Origin: Pseudomonas sp. Choline-02u-1
GTDB taxonomy: Bacteria; Pseudomonadota; Gammaproteobacteria; Pseudomonadales; Pseudomonadaceae
Assembly (NCBI RefSeq): GCF_002836515.1
Contig: NZ_PJBC01000009.1
Location: forward strand, 1-64,000
DNA length: 64,000 nt
Direction of reading: 5' to 3'
Made by a program: the position numbers and the translations under genes
Notes under the pieces: model-generated
What the model saw: the letters and a program-made list of their open reading frames with translations, nothing else
What the model was told of the DNA's origin: nothing
The model's database searches: none
Part shown: in pieces, positions 25,682-37,304 of the stretch
How the letters are laid out: the number at the start of each line of letters is the position of its first letter
Numbering within the stretch: the stretch's first letter is position 1

Positions 25682-28600
25682 CTAGTAACGGCGCAGGTCG
25701 ATGGTCATCGGTAGCTCGTCATTGATTTCTACCTTGGGTACGGGAAGTTTCCCCGGCGTGTGTCCGAGGCGGAAAAACCGCGCCATGCGCCGGCTCTCCG
25801 CTTCATTGGCATTGACCGGCAAGGTCTCGTAATTGCGCCCGCCGGGATGGGCGACGTGGTACTGGCAACCACCCAGCGAACGCCCCATCCAGGTATCGAG
25901 CAGGTCGAATACCAACGGCGCGTGCACCGGTATGGTCGGATGCAAGCAGTTGGCTGGTTGCCAGGCTCGAAAGCGCACCCCGGCGACAAACTCACCCACC
26001 CGCCCGGTCGGGTGCAACGGCACCGCGACGCCATTGCAAGTCAGCAGATAGCGCTGCGGCGGCAATCCATTAAGCTTGACCTGCAAGCGCTCCAGCGATG
26101 AATCGACGTAGCGCACCGTGCCGCCCGCCGAGCCCTCCTCGCCCAGCACGTGCCAGGGTTCGAGCGCCTGACGCAGCTCCAGCTCGATGCCATTGACGAC
26201 GTAGTCGCCGACCTTGGGAAAACGAAACTCCAGATGCGCCGCGAACCACTCCGCACGCAACGGATAGCCGGCGTTGTTGAGTTCGACGATGACGTCGGCG
26301 AAATCCTCTTCGATAAAGTGCGGCAGCAAAAAGCGATCGTGCAGCTCGGTGCCCCAGCGTGCCAGTTTCGCCGGCGCATAAGGCTCGCGCCAAAAGCGCG
26401 CGACCAGCGCCCGCAGCAGCAACTGCTGAGCCAGACTCATGCGCGCATGGGGCGGCATTTCAAAAGCGCGCAGTTCCAGCAAGCCGAGACGCCCGGTGGC
26501 GCCGTCCGGTGAATACAGTTTGTCGATGCAGAATTCGGCGCGATGGGTATTGCCGGTGACGTCGATCAGCAGATTGCGCAACAGTCGATCGACCAGCCAC
26601 GGCGCACATTCCTCGCCCGGTTCCGGCATCTGCGCGAAAGCGATTTCCAGTTCGTACAAGGCGTCATTACGCGCCTCGTCGACGCGTGGCGCCTGGGACG
26701 TCGGGCCGATGAAGAGGCCGGAAAACAGGTACGACAGCGAAGGATGGTTGTGCCAGTAGCTGATCAGGCTGCGCAGCAGATCCGGCCGCCGCAGAAACGG
26801 TGAGTCCGCCGGTGTCGCGCCGCCAAGGACGAAATGGTTGCCGCCGCCGGTGCCGGTGTGGCGCCCGTCGATCATGAACTTCTCGGTGGTCAGGCGGGTT
26901 TGCCGTGCCTGTTCGTAGAGAAACTCGGTGCGCTCGACCAACTCGTCCCAGCTCGCCGATGGCTGCACGTTGACCTCGATCACGCCCGGGTCCGGAGTGA
27001 CACGGTAATTGCTCAGGCGCGGATCACTCGGCGGTTCATAGCCTTCCAGCAGTACCGGGCAATGCAGTTCTTCGGCGGTGGCCTCAATGGCCGAGACCAG
27101 TTCCAGATAATCCTCGACCCGCTCCAGCGGCGGCATGAACAGATACAGCCGCCCTTCGCGGGCCTCGGCGCAGAATGCGGTACGGGTCAGCCAGTCAGCG
27201 GACTCATCGATTTTCGGCACCCGCTCATCCAGCGCAGCCGGTTCGCCGTGCACACCGAGCTGCGCGGCACCCGGCAGTTCAGCGAAGTCCTGATTCGGAT
27301 CGTTGGGATGGATGAACGGATATTCCGCCGCTTTCACCCACGGCTGCGAGGCCAGCGGCAAGCGATAACCCAACGGCGAATCCCCCGGCACCAAGCGACA
27401 GTGCTCATCGCGCAGATACCAACGCCCGCTCTGCCATTGATCGCCCTTGGCCGTGCGTGCCAGCGGCAGCACTTGGCCGATCACCTTGTTCAGGCCCTGA
27501 CTGAAGACCTTGCGCAACCGGGCGCGCTCCAGCGGTTCCTCCAGACGCGAATCTTCGGCGCTGACGTTGCCGGGCAACGCGCCCTCACGCCAGAGGTAAT
27601 AGAGATGATCCTCGTAAGCCGGGAAAACGAAGCGTGCTGGCAACTTCAAGCGCTCGGCGACGCTGCCGAGAAAGCGTCCGGCCAGTTCGCCGTCGGCGCC
27701 ATAGTCCTGCTGTTCGTCGGCGATCAATGCGTCGTTGTGCCAGATCGCCTGACCGTCGCGGCGCCAGTAACAATTGAGCGACCAGCGCGGTAATTGCTCG
27801 CCGGGATACCACTTGCCCTGACCGAAATGCACCAGCCCCTGCGGTGCATATTGCTTGCGCATGCGTTGGAACAGTTCGGCGGACAGCCGACGCTTGTCCG
27901 GCCCCAGCGCGGCAGTGTTCCATTCGGCGCCGTCCGGGTCGTCAATGGAGACGAAGGTCGGTTCGCCGCCCATTGTCAGGCGCACATCGCCTTCGAGCAG
28001 ATCGGCATCGATCTGTCGGCCCAGCGCCTGGATCGCCCGCCACTGTTCATCGGTGTAGGGCTTGGTGACACGTGGTGCTTCCCAGATTCGCTCGACCGAC
28101 ATTTCGTGGCTGAACTGTGTCTCGCAAGGTTCGACCAGACCACTGATCGGCGCCGCCGAGGACGGATCGGGACTGCACGCCAACGGAATATGCCCTTCCC
28201 CGGCGAACAACCCGGACGTCGCGTCGAGGCCGATCCAGCCGGCACCCGGCAGATACACCTCGCACCAGGCGTGCAGGTCGGTGAAGTCGACGTCGGTGCC
28301 GGACGGGCCGTCGAGGCTTTTTACGTCGGCGCTCAGTTGAATCAGGTAGCCGGAAACAAACCGCGCCGCCAGACCGAGATTGCGCAACAGCTGCACCAGC
28401 AACCATGCCGAATCGCGGCAGGAACCGGAGGCGTGCTGCAGCGTGTGCTCCGGGGTCTGCACGCCCGGCTCCATGCGGATCAGGTAACCGATGTCTTCGC
28501 TGAGACGCTGATTGAGCGCCACCAGAAAATCCACCGCCGGCAACGGCGTGCGGTCGATGCTGTCCAGGTAAGCCTTGAACGTAGGCGTCAGTGGCAGGGT

Positions 28601-28957
28601 TTCGAGGTACGGCGCCAGCTCCTTGCGCTCATCGGCGGCGTAGCTGAACGGGATTTTTTCGGCGTACGGTTCGAGGAAGAAATCGAACGGATTGAACACC
28701 GCCATTTCCGCCACCAGATCGACTTCGATGCGCAGTTCTGCGGTTTTCTCGGGGAACACCAGACGCGCCAGGTAGTTGCCCTGCGGGTCCTGCTGCCAGT
28801 TGATGAAATGCTGCTCGGGCGAGACTTTCAGCGCATAGGACAAAATCCGCGTGCGACTGTGGGGCGCCGGGCGCAGGCGGACGATCTGCGGGCCGAGTTC
28901 GACAGCGCGGTCGTAGCGATAATGCGTGACGTGATGCAATGCGACATGAATCGACAC
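25682..28957 (-). CDS. Large transglutaminase family protein with DUF2126
   Basis: A 1,091-aa protein. Residues 1-90 are the transglutaminase N-terminal domain; the core triad is C180 (GSCRDSAW), H229 (DLHAWCEV) and D245 (GLDATSG). From about residue 300 onward is DUF2126, with DVRLTMGGEPTFVSIDD and DGRHTGTGGGNHFVLGG segments that look like a glutamine-synthetase/amidoligase fold. GTG 28955-28957 is chosen because AGGAGG sits six bases upstream and the family N-terminus (S)IHVALHHVTHYRY begins there. The first gene of the transglutaminase cluster, 88 bases before the ATP-grasp gene. Confidence 0.9.
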   Translation of the reverse strand: MSIHVALHHVTHYRYDRAVELGPQIVRLRPAPHSRTRILSYALKVSPEQHFINWQQDPQGNYLARLVFPEKTAELRIEVDLVAEMAVFNPFDFFLEPYAEKIPFSYAADERKELAPYLETLPLTPTFKAYLDSIDRTPLPAVDFLVALNQRLSEDIGYLIRMEPGVQTPEHTLQHASGSCRDSAWLLVQLLRNLGLAARFVSGYLIQLSADVKSLDGPSGTDVDFTDLHAWCEVYLPGAGWIGLDATSGLFAGEGHIPLACSPDPSSAAPISGLVEPCETQFSHEMSVERIWEAPRVTKPYTDEQWRAIQALGRQIDADLLEGDVRLTMGGEPTFVSIDDPDGAEWNTAALGPDKRRLSAELFQRMRKQYAPQGLVHFGQGKWYPGEQLPRWSLNCYWRRDGQAIWHNDALIADEQQDYGADGELAGRFLGSVAERLKLPARFVFPAYEDHLYYLWREGALPGNVSAEDSRLEEPLERARLRKVFSQGLNKVIGQVLPLARTAKGDQWQSGRWYLRDEHCRLVPGDSPLGYRLPLASQPWVKAAEYPFIHPNDPNQDFAELPGAAQLGVHGEPAALDERVPKIDESADWLTRTAFCAEAREGRLYLFMPPLERVEDYLELVSAIEATAEELHCPVLLEGYEPPSDPRLSNYRVTPDPGVIEVNVQPSASWDELVERTEFLYEQARQTRLTTEKFMIDGRHTGTGGGNHFVLGGATPADSPFLRRPDLLRSLISYWHNHPSLSYLFSGLFIGPTSQAPRVDEARNDALYELEIAFAQMPEPGEECAPWLVDRLLRNLLIDVTGNTHRAEFCIDKLYSPDGATGRLGLLELRAFEMPPHARMSLAQQLLLRALVARFWREPYAPAKLARWGTELHDRFLLPHFIEEDFADVIVELNNAGYPLRAEWFAAHLEFRFPKVGDYVVNGIELELRQALEPWHVLGEEGSAGGTVRYVDSSLERLQVKLNGLPPQRYLLTCNGVAVPLHPTGRVGEFVAGVRFRAWQPANCLHPTIPVHAPLVFDLLDTWMGRSLGGCQYHVAHPGGRNYETLPVNANEAESRRMARFFRLGHTPGKLPVPKVEINDELPMTIDLRRY

Positions 28958-29138
28958 GGCGTGCCTCCTGCGAGCCTGGGCGTAGAGGAAAGCGCGCAAG
29001 ACTTATGCCATGCACAGGCTTGCGCGCTTTCGCGAAATGCTCAAGGCAGTACAGCACCAAAACCGGGCGACGCGAGGAAATGCTTGGGCGAGTTTGCTTC
29101 TATTTGTGGCAGGCAGGTGGTGATGGCTGCCTGTACCG

Positions 29139-29214
29139 GCCCCTTCGCGAGCAAGCCCGCTCCCACATTTGGAATGCTTTCCTCTGTGGGAGCGGGCTCG
29201 CTCGCGAAGAGGCC
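29139..29214. repeat. REP-like inverted pair
   Basis: CCCTTCGCGAGCAAGCCCGC (29141 on) and GTGGGAGCGGGCTCGCTCGCG (29186 on) form an inverted pair upstream of the DUF2126 gene and beyond the end of ygiQ. Confidence 0.85.
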
Positions 29215-29250
29215 AGTGGCAACAACTCATTCCTGAGGCCTGAAATGCAA

Positions 29251-29276
29251 AACGCCAACCCGAAGGTTGGCGTTCT
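29251..29276 (-). terminator. Terminator of ygiQ
   Basis: AACGCCAACC-CGAA-GGTTGGCGTT, a perfect 10-bp stem; read leftward it is followed by TTGCATTTC. It lies 19 bases beyond the ygiQ stop. Confidence 0.7.
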
Positions 29277-29294
29277 GTTCAGCTCAAGCGCTGT

Positions 29295-31607
<2,313 letters not shown>

Positions 31608-31822
31608 GTCGACGACCGGTGTTGAAGTGAAAAATCGCGGGCGCGGAATATAGCACAAATTTTGACCAATTCCGACGACGGTGGTCGGTTTCTCCAAGAG
31701 GCTGCCCATCCGGGCACTACGCGTTTCATATGAACGCACAACGCACGACACGGCAAGGAAGCCGACCACTCAGCGCATCTCATATGGGATAGCGAGGCGT
31801 GAATGTTAAAGGATGACAAGCA

Positions 31823-34456
31823 ATGCCAATCAAACCGCCAATCAGAGGCTCAACAATCGCATCGGTTCATGGGACGCACGTCAGCGACTCGGTGCCCAGG
31901 CCCGGTAACAGGAATTCAGTCGGCGGCACGTTGGTGTTCCCCTCTCCTGCCCGACTCCCTTCGACACCGACGCTGACGCCAACCGATCCAGCTCAACCGG
32001 TCATTACTCCCGTGCCACCGCGAGTCGGGCTCAGGTCGACAGCGAACTCGGCACCGGTCCCCGCTCTGCCCGAACGTTCCCTGAAGGACTACTGGATCAC
32101 TTCGCTGGCGGTGCTGCCGGCACATGACGCCCAAGGTATTTCGGTCCACAGGGGACGTCAGTACGTTAAGGTGCCAGACGGCGGCACCGTCCAGATCGGA
32201 GTGGATCCGGCCAGCGGCCTCTATCGCGCAAAATTACCGAGTGAATTGATACCCACAGGGCCGGTGTTAAAGCCCGACGCCGAGAGTGCGCTGTGGTACC
32301 CGGTTGAACGCTCGGTGCCGTTGACCTATGCGTTATCGACTGCACGCCTGGAGGCGTTTCGCACCAACCTGGATTTCAGCACGGCCGATCCAGGCAGTGA
32401 TGGACTGTATCGCTTCAATGGCAAGCTCTACGCGCGGATAGAGCAACACGCCTATCAAGTCCTGCATGATCTCGATGCCTCGTCGCCGCAGAGACCGGTG
32501 ATGCGCATCGTTCGCCCCGAGGACGCGGTCGCCAGCGACGCTGACAACCTTTATGTGGCTACGCGCCCTGGCAGTTCGGAGCCTGTCGCTTTCGATAGCC
32601 GGTATGGCTGGCAGGGCACCATTGTGTACGGTGCCGCAGGAATGCCGCGAACCGTGACGCAACCTTCAAGTGTTTTCTGGCAGCGTCTGGAAGTGGCCTC
32701 TGAACTTGACCGGATAAATCTGCGGGTCCAAACAGCGCACGAGAAACGTCAAGAGCTGATTGCTGCATGGCTGACTGCGAAGGACCTGGAGGGTGAGCCC
32801 GCCACGAGGGTTGCTGGCGAATTAAGGGCTCTTGTCAATCGCGAACTGCACAGCCACAAGGAGTTGAAAAGTCTGGGGAAGGCTCTGAACTACTACAGAG
32901 ACCAGAAATCCGTCGTAAGCACCCTTATCACGGAGGAAGGTTACAGAACCAAAATGATCGCGCTGCAGAAAAAGCAAATGCTCGCCTATCAACAACTTGT
33001 AGAGTGCGGCCTGAGTCGTCGCGCGCTGGAAGGTCCGCTACTTGACCTCACCCCGGACAGGCTCCCTCGGACCGTCAGCTTCCTCAACCGATTGATGGGC
33101 CATCTCAAAGAGCGTCAGCTCATTGCCGATAATCTATTGAAGAAATGGAAGGTCTCGCCGGACGATTCGAGCGACATACTTTCATCGGCAGATACTCATA
33201 ACGTCGTCGCCTCGTGGGTGCTCACCAAAAGCATACTGCTGGACAATCCTCAAGCGGCCGGCAACGCTGTTCAGGCCTCTGACCTGGCCGTCCAGTTCGG
33301 TCAGGCAACCTTCGTTTACGCAGCACTTGGCAAAATCCCGCAAGAGCTGCACGTATCGGTACTCAGTGGCCTGTCTCAGCAATGCGCAGCACTGCGCGAC
33401 TGGTACGATCGACTGGACCTGCCAGCCGGCCCCGAACACGCCACCTCACGCAATGACATCAACGCAGAAATCCAAGCGTTGGAACACACCCTGGAAACTC
33501 GCCTGACGCGTATCTACCTGGACCAGCCGGACAGTTCCGCACGGCCAGCCCCCGAGCAGCCGATTGACTTCGACTATATCCCGCCACAAGACCGAAGCGG
33601 ACCCGAACCCAAGCCCTGGCGGCTTTTTCGAGCGAAAAAACACGGTGTCAGCAAGATCAGTATCGGCGCGTCGCGACGCACCGCTCTTGGAGAAGAAGTC
33701 ATCGACGTCAGCAACCCCTTCGATCCGAAGCAAACCGTTCAAACCTACGAACACAGAGAGGGCGAATGGCGCCCGGCGCAGACGGTGCGGGAAAAGCCCT
33801 TGCCGGCGCTGCTGGCGGACGCCGACCAACAACTGCACAAATCCTACTCGCACGTAAAGACTGCCCTCAGGGAAGAGCGGGGGAAAATCAACCCGGACAA
33901 CATTGTCGAAACGCTTGAAGAAAAGGCCAAAGCGCTGGATGACACGGCCCTGCAGCTACAGCGGTTCGAACGCAGCGATGCCAATGCCGGGGCATTGATC
34001 CAAAAGCTTAAGCAGGACAGTCAGCGCCTGCGAACTACAGGTGAAGACATACGCGTCCGGATTTACAAGGACAAGAATTTTCTCTGCGTCGACCGGGTGA
34101 TTTATCTGATCGACAGGGGCCACATCCGGGCGCAAAAAACCGCCACCCGACTGAAACGGGGCAAGCGCCAGGACAGAGAATACCTCGACATATACGTACT
34201 GACGGATGCCCATACCGGCGCGCCACTCTGGCACGCGCATTTTCATTATCCTGCCGTCGACACGTCCGCTCTGAACTTCAACGTGCGCGGCGCCCACCTG
34301 AAAACCCTTGAGCAAAGCGCAATGGGCAGTGTGTCGCAACGCAGAGAGGAGCAGGCGGGACGGCAACACGTCGCCATCTGGCGCCATTACTTCGACGGAC
34401 GCACCGCGCAGAGAATTTTCGACCTCGCGGCGACCACCACCGATCGCGTCATGTGA
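31823..34456 (+). CDS. Large effector/toxin-like protein 1 (MPIKPP family)
   Basis: 877 aa, not matched to a characterised protein. It begins MPIKPPIRGS, then a Ser/Thr/Pro-rich leader to about residue 85. Residues 86-275 hold two tandem G(K/R)xY(V/A)x(I/V) modules ending in the RIVRPEDAVASDADNLYVATRPG pattern seen in giant pseudomonad toxin-like proteins. About 290-560 is helical. A PIDFDYIPP segment leads into a C-terminal region shared with the next protein (APLWHAHFHY, GAHLKTLEQS, HVAIWRHYFDG at about 800-865). No signal peptide or membrane segment. AAAGGA precedes the ATG. Secretion by a type III or other system and action in a host are inferred. Confidence 0.7.
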   Translation: MPIKPPIRGSTIASVHGTHVSDSVPRPGNRNSVGGTLVFPSPARLPSTPTLTPTDPAQPVITPVPPRVGLRSTANSAPVPALPERSLKDYWITSLAVLPAHDAQGISVHRGRQYVKVPDGGTVQIGVDPASGLYRAKLPSELIPTGPVLKPDAESALWYPVERSVPLTYALSTARLEAFRTNLDFSTADPGSDGLYRFNGKLYARIEQHAYQVLHDLDASSPQRPVMRIVRPEDAVASDADNLYVATRPGSSEPVAFDSRYGWQGTIVYGAAGMPRTVTQPSSVFWQRLEVASELDRINLRVQTAHEKRQELIAAWLTAKDLEGEPATRVAGELRALVNRELHSHKELKSLGKALNYYRDQKSVVSTLITEEGYRTKMIALQKKQMLAYQQLVECGLSRRALEGPLLDLTPDRLPRTVSFLNRLMGHLKERQLIADNLLKKWKVSPDDSSDILSSADTHNVVASWVLTKSILLDNPQAAGNAVQASDLAVQFGQATFVYAALGKIPQELHVSVLSGLSQQCAALRDWYDRLDLPAGPEHATSRNDINAEIQALEHTLETRLTRIYLDQPDSSARPAPEQPIDFDYIPPQDRSGPEPKPWRLFRAKKHGVSKISIGASRRTALGEEVIDVSNPFDPKQTVQTYEHREGEWRPAQTVREKPLPALLADADQQLHKSYSHVKTALREERGKINPDNIVETLEEKAKALDDTALQLQRFERSDANAGALIQKLKQDSQRLRTTGEDIRVRIYKDKNFLCVDRVIYLIDRGHIRAQKTATRLKRGKRQDREYLDIYVLTDAHTGAPLWHAHFHYPAVDTSALNFNVRGAHLKTLEQSAMGSVSQRREEQAGRQHVAIWRHYFDGRTAQRIFDLAATTTDRVM

Positions 34457-34465
34457 TGGCTGCTC

Positions 34466-34495
34466 CTCGGCCGGGCGTAGTACCGCCCGACCGAG
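34466..34495. terminator. Hairpin in the spacer between effector genes 1 and 2
   Basis: CTCGGCCGGGCG (34466-34477) and CGCCCGACCGAG (34484-34495) pair with one mismatch around a 6-base loop. No T-run follows on the plus strand, so it may stabilise or attenuate an operon message rather than end it. Confidence 0.5.
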
Positions 34496-34623
34496 AAATA
34501 ATCGATGCACCGTTCGCCGGTAACGAATCCGACCCAGCACTTCGCAATCCCGCTCAGGCCATGACGCCACGAGCTCCAGCAGCATCGGACAGCTGCTGGC
34601 AAACTTTACAAGGAAGGTAAGAC

Positions 34624-37221
34624 ATGCCAATCAAAACACCGCCAAAAAGAACGATTACCGCCCAGGTGCATCAGCGGTCGGATACCGCAGTGGATTCAGC
34701 TGATCTTCGCCCCGGCATACCGGTGCGGCCAGGCTTCGAAACTGCTGCCTCGTTCGATCCGCAATTCCGACCGACCAGGACAACAGGCAGCAACGACCAC
34801 GACGCAATCACCCAGGCTCCCACCGTTACTGTGCACCCTTCGACATCGCCGAACGAAACACCACGCGCAGCCTTTCTACCGCTGGAGCATTATCGGGTGA
34901 TGGCCACTGCCAGCTTGCCGGCAGCCAATATCGAGGGCTTCAGAATTCACAAAGGCCGCCAATATGTCGACGTGGTCGATGTCGGGATTGTGCAGATCGC
35001 CAAAGACGCCGACACCGGGCAGTACCGGGCTCATCTTGCAAGCGAATCGAAACCTTCCGGCCCTGTTTTGCACCGTGATGGCGATAGCGGATTCTGGCGG
35101 GCAAACGACAACGACGAAGTCATTACTGCCCCTCTTACCGATGTCGGCCTGCAAGCGTTTCGCACGGATCTGGACTTCAGTACGAGCGAACCCGACATCG
35201 ACGGTTTGTTTCGACACGACGGCAAACGCTACGCGCTCATCCACGATCATGCTTATCAGGTCATGCTTGATAAGGATGGCTCTACGCCGGTGCAAAAGGT
35301 CTGGCGTATCGTTAATGCCAAAGATCCTGTGGCCAGTGATAGCGACAACATCTATCACGCCAGCCGTAGTGGAGAATCGCGGGCCGTCACACGCAACGCC
35401 AACGACACCTGGGTTTCTGTCTCCACCGGCTTGCCTGGAGGCATGCGCCGCCATGAGGCGATCCCGATTCTGCTGCAACGGTATGAGCCTTTCGTCACCA
35501 GAATGAACGAGATTAACCAGTCCGCGGAGCGCTATAACGTGCTCGCGGCGCAGGCAGACGCTCTGCCGAGCGGCAGCGCAGGGCGAACGGCAGCATTGAT
35601 CGCCGTTGAAGTTCACCTGCTCAGGCACATCAAAAAGCAGGCTGACAATTTGCAGTCGATACTCGATCACAAATCGTGGTTGATTCACCTCAAAGCCAAC
35701 GGGATTTTCGCCGAAGAGCTGCACGCCCTTCGCCTGGATCATGTGGAATACCTGAACCGACTGATGAAGGTCATGAACTTCAGAGGCGAGTCGCTGTTCA
35801 CCACGCTGTCTGCTGACAACTGCATAAAAGTCATCAGCTTCATGAACAAAAAGCTGAAGCTTCTCGAAGACCGGGAGGTGGTGATGGGGCTGATCCTGAA
35901 AGCTGACCGAGGAGCGGCCCCGATACTTGCAGAACTCCGTAATGAAGTGGCCACGGCCGAGCGCATCAACTTCAACAAGCTGAACCTGTACGTCCACTTG
36001 TTCGCAGGCACGCCTGACCATTCGCCAAACGTGACCATGCGCTCGCTGTACTCCATCGACCTCATCACCGGCGATCTGCACAACATTCCCGAAGGCGCGC
36101 AGCCATTGTCGCTGATGCTGACCCTCGATCAGATAAGAGGTGAAAGAGGTCGCTTTGAAGCAGAGCTGTCGGCAGACAGCGTCAAAGCCGAGTACGCCAG
36201 GGAGATCCTCGCGCTGACCGATCAATTCGAGACCGGCATCGAAACTCGCTTGAAAGAAATCTTTGCCTCGTCCAACCGCAATATCGAGCTGCCCAGCCTG
36301 GATCAGAACATCGACTTCGATTTCATTCCGCCCAAGCCAAGCGATAACGTGTCAGCCCGACCGCCGTCGATGAGGAAAGTGTTCCGCACCCGACGGCACG
36401 GCACCTCTCGAGTAATGGTTGGCGACACGGAAACCGCCGCAGACGGCAGCGTTATCGTCAAGGTTTCCAATCCGTTCCAGCCAAATGGCCTGGTCGAACG
36501 ATACGAGAAAAGGCAGGGTGAATGGCTGCCTGTTCGTCCGCCTATCGTCAGCACTCCGCGACCGGAACTGATCGCCGAGGCCAACCGCTTATTGGTTGAC
36601 GTTGAAAAGCACATTGCCCAGGCACGGAGCAAAGAAACCGCTAAAGACAATCCGACGGAAATAATTGAAGAGCTGGAAAAAGCCATCGATCCGCTCAACG
36701 AGCAGTCACGCCGCCTGCAAAACCACGATACAGCAGCCGAGGACGCCGAGATCCAGAGTTTGGCCGAACGCTTGCAAACGGCTGCCGACACACTGACCGC
36801 GCATGGCCAAAGCGTGCTGGTGCGGATGTACAAGAACAAGGAGGTGCTGGACATCATGCGCCTGAACTGGCTGATCGATCACGGCGAGCTCAAAGCACTG
36901 AAAACGGTTGACCGCAAACAGCTGGGCAAAGGCAAAGGGAAATCCTTTCTCGACGTTTACTCAATCAGCAATCGCGCTGACGATGCGCCGTTGTGGGAGG
37001 CGCATTTTCATTATGAAAAACACAACAGTGAGCCAATGAATTTCACGATCAGGGGCAGCCATCTGAAAACCCTGGAACAGAGCAAGCGCGGCAGCGAGTC
37101 GCAACGCCGCGACGAGCAGGCCGGCCTGCCTCACGTCGCAATCTGGCGACAGACCTTCGATGGCAAGACCGCAAAAAAGATTTTTGCCCTTGCCACCGAA
37201 GCAGCCGCAGCAACCCGCTGA
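34624..37221 (+). CDS. Large effector/toxin-like protein 2 (MPIKTP family)
   Basis: 865 aa, a paralogue of the preceding gene product over its whole length. It begins MPIKTPPKRT with a proline/threonine-rich leader, then the same tandem module (FRIHKGRQYVDVVDVG; GKRYALIHDHAYQV; DPVASDSDNIYHA) to about residue 280, a helical middle, IDFDFIPPKP near 560, and the shared C-terminal domain (APLWEAHFHY, SHLKTLEQS, HVAIWRQTFDGKTAKKIF). AAGGAAGG lies upstream of the ATG. The middle is the most diverged part, so the ends seem to be the constrained modules. The biochemical activity is unknown; no catalytic motif was recognised. Confidence 0.7.
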   Translation: MPIKTPPKRTITAQVHQRSDTAVDSADLRPGIPVRPGFETAASFDPQFRPTRTTGSNDHDAITQAPTVTVHPSTSPNETPRAAFLPLEHYRVMATASLPAANIEGFRIHKGRQYVDVVDVGIVQIAKDADTGQYRAHLASESKPSGPVLHRDGDSGFWRANDNDEVITAPLTDVGLQAFRTDLDFSTSEPDIDGLFRHDGKRYALIHDHAYQVMLDKDGSTPVQKVWRIVNAKDPVASDSDNIYHASRSGESRAVTRNANDTWVSVSTGLPGGMRRHEAIPILLQRYEPFVTRMNEINQSAERYNVLAAQADALPSGSAGRTAALIAVEVHLLRHIKKQADNLQSILDHKSWLIHLKANGIFAEELHALRLDHVEYLNRLMKVMNFRGESLFTTLSADNCIKVISFMNKKLKLLEDREVVMGLILKADRGAAPILAELRNEVATAERINFNKLNLYVHLFAGTPDHSPNVTMRSLYSIDLITGDLHNIPEGAQPLSLMLTLDQIRGERGRFEAELSADSVKAEYAREILALTDQFETGIETRLKEIFASSNRNIELPSLDQNIDFDFIPPKPSDNVSARPPSMRKVFRTRRHGTSRVMVGDTETAADGSVIVKVSNPFQPNGLVERYEKRQGEWLPVRPPIVSTPRPELIAEANRLLVDVEKHIAQARSKETAKDNPTEIIEELEKAIDPLNEQSRRLQNHDTAAEDAEIQSLAERLQTAADTLTAHGQSVLVRMYKNKEVLDIMRLNWLIDHGELKALKTVDRKQLGKGKGKSFLDVYSISNRADDAPLWEAHFHYEKHNSEPMNFTIRGSHLKTLEQSKRGSESQRRDEQAGLPHVAIWRQTFDGKTAKKIFALATEAAAATR

Positions 37222-37250
37222 TTCTCAACCCGGCAATGACGCCGAACCGA

Positions 37251-37281
37251 CCCGCCACTGCCCGTTTGCGGCAGTGGCGGG
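37251..37281. terminator. Perfect 12-bp hairpin in the spacer between effector genes 2 and 3
   Basis: CCCGCCACTGCC (37251-37262) and GGCAGTGGCGGG (37270-37281) around a 7-base loop, with no T-run. It ends 23 bases before the ATG of gene 3. It is unlike the hairpin in the previous spacer in sequence but equal in position and size. Confidence 0.55.
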
Positions 37282-37304
37282 CAAGTATTACAGGGAAGTT
37301 ACCC

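Larger units (their letters stand above)
28958..29294. other. Intergenic stretch with REP pair and terminator
   Basis: About 340 bases without a gene, holding the DUF2126 gene's ribosome site, a REP pair and the ygiQ terminator. Nothing else is seen. Confidence 0.5.

Noticed and set aside
31608..31822. hrp-box (GGAACC-N15/16-CCACNNA) promoter for the effector cluster
   Set aside because: No such pair of elements was found in the 215 bases before gene 1 or in the two spacers, so HrpL control is not supported.
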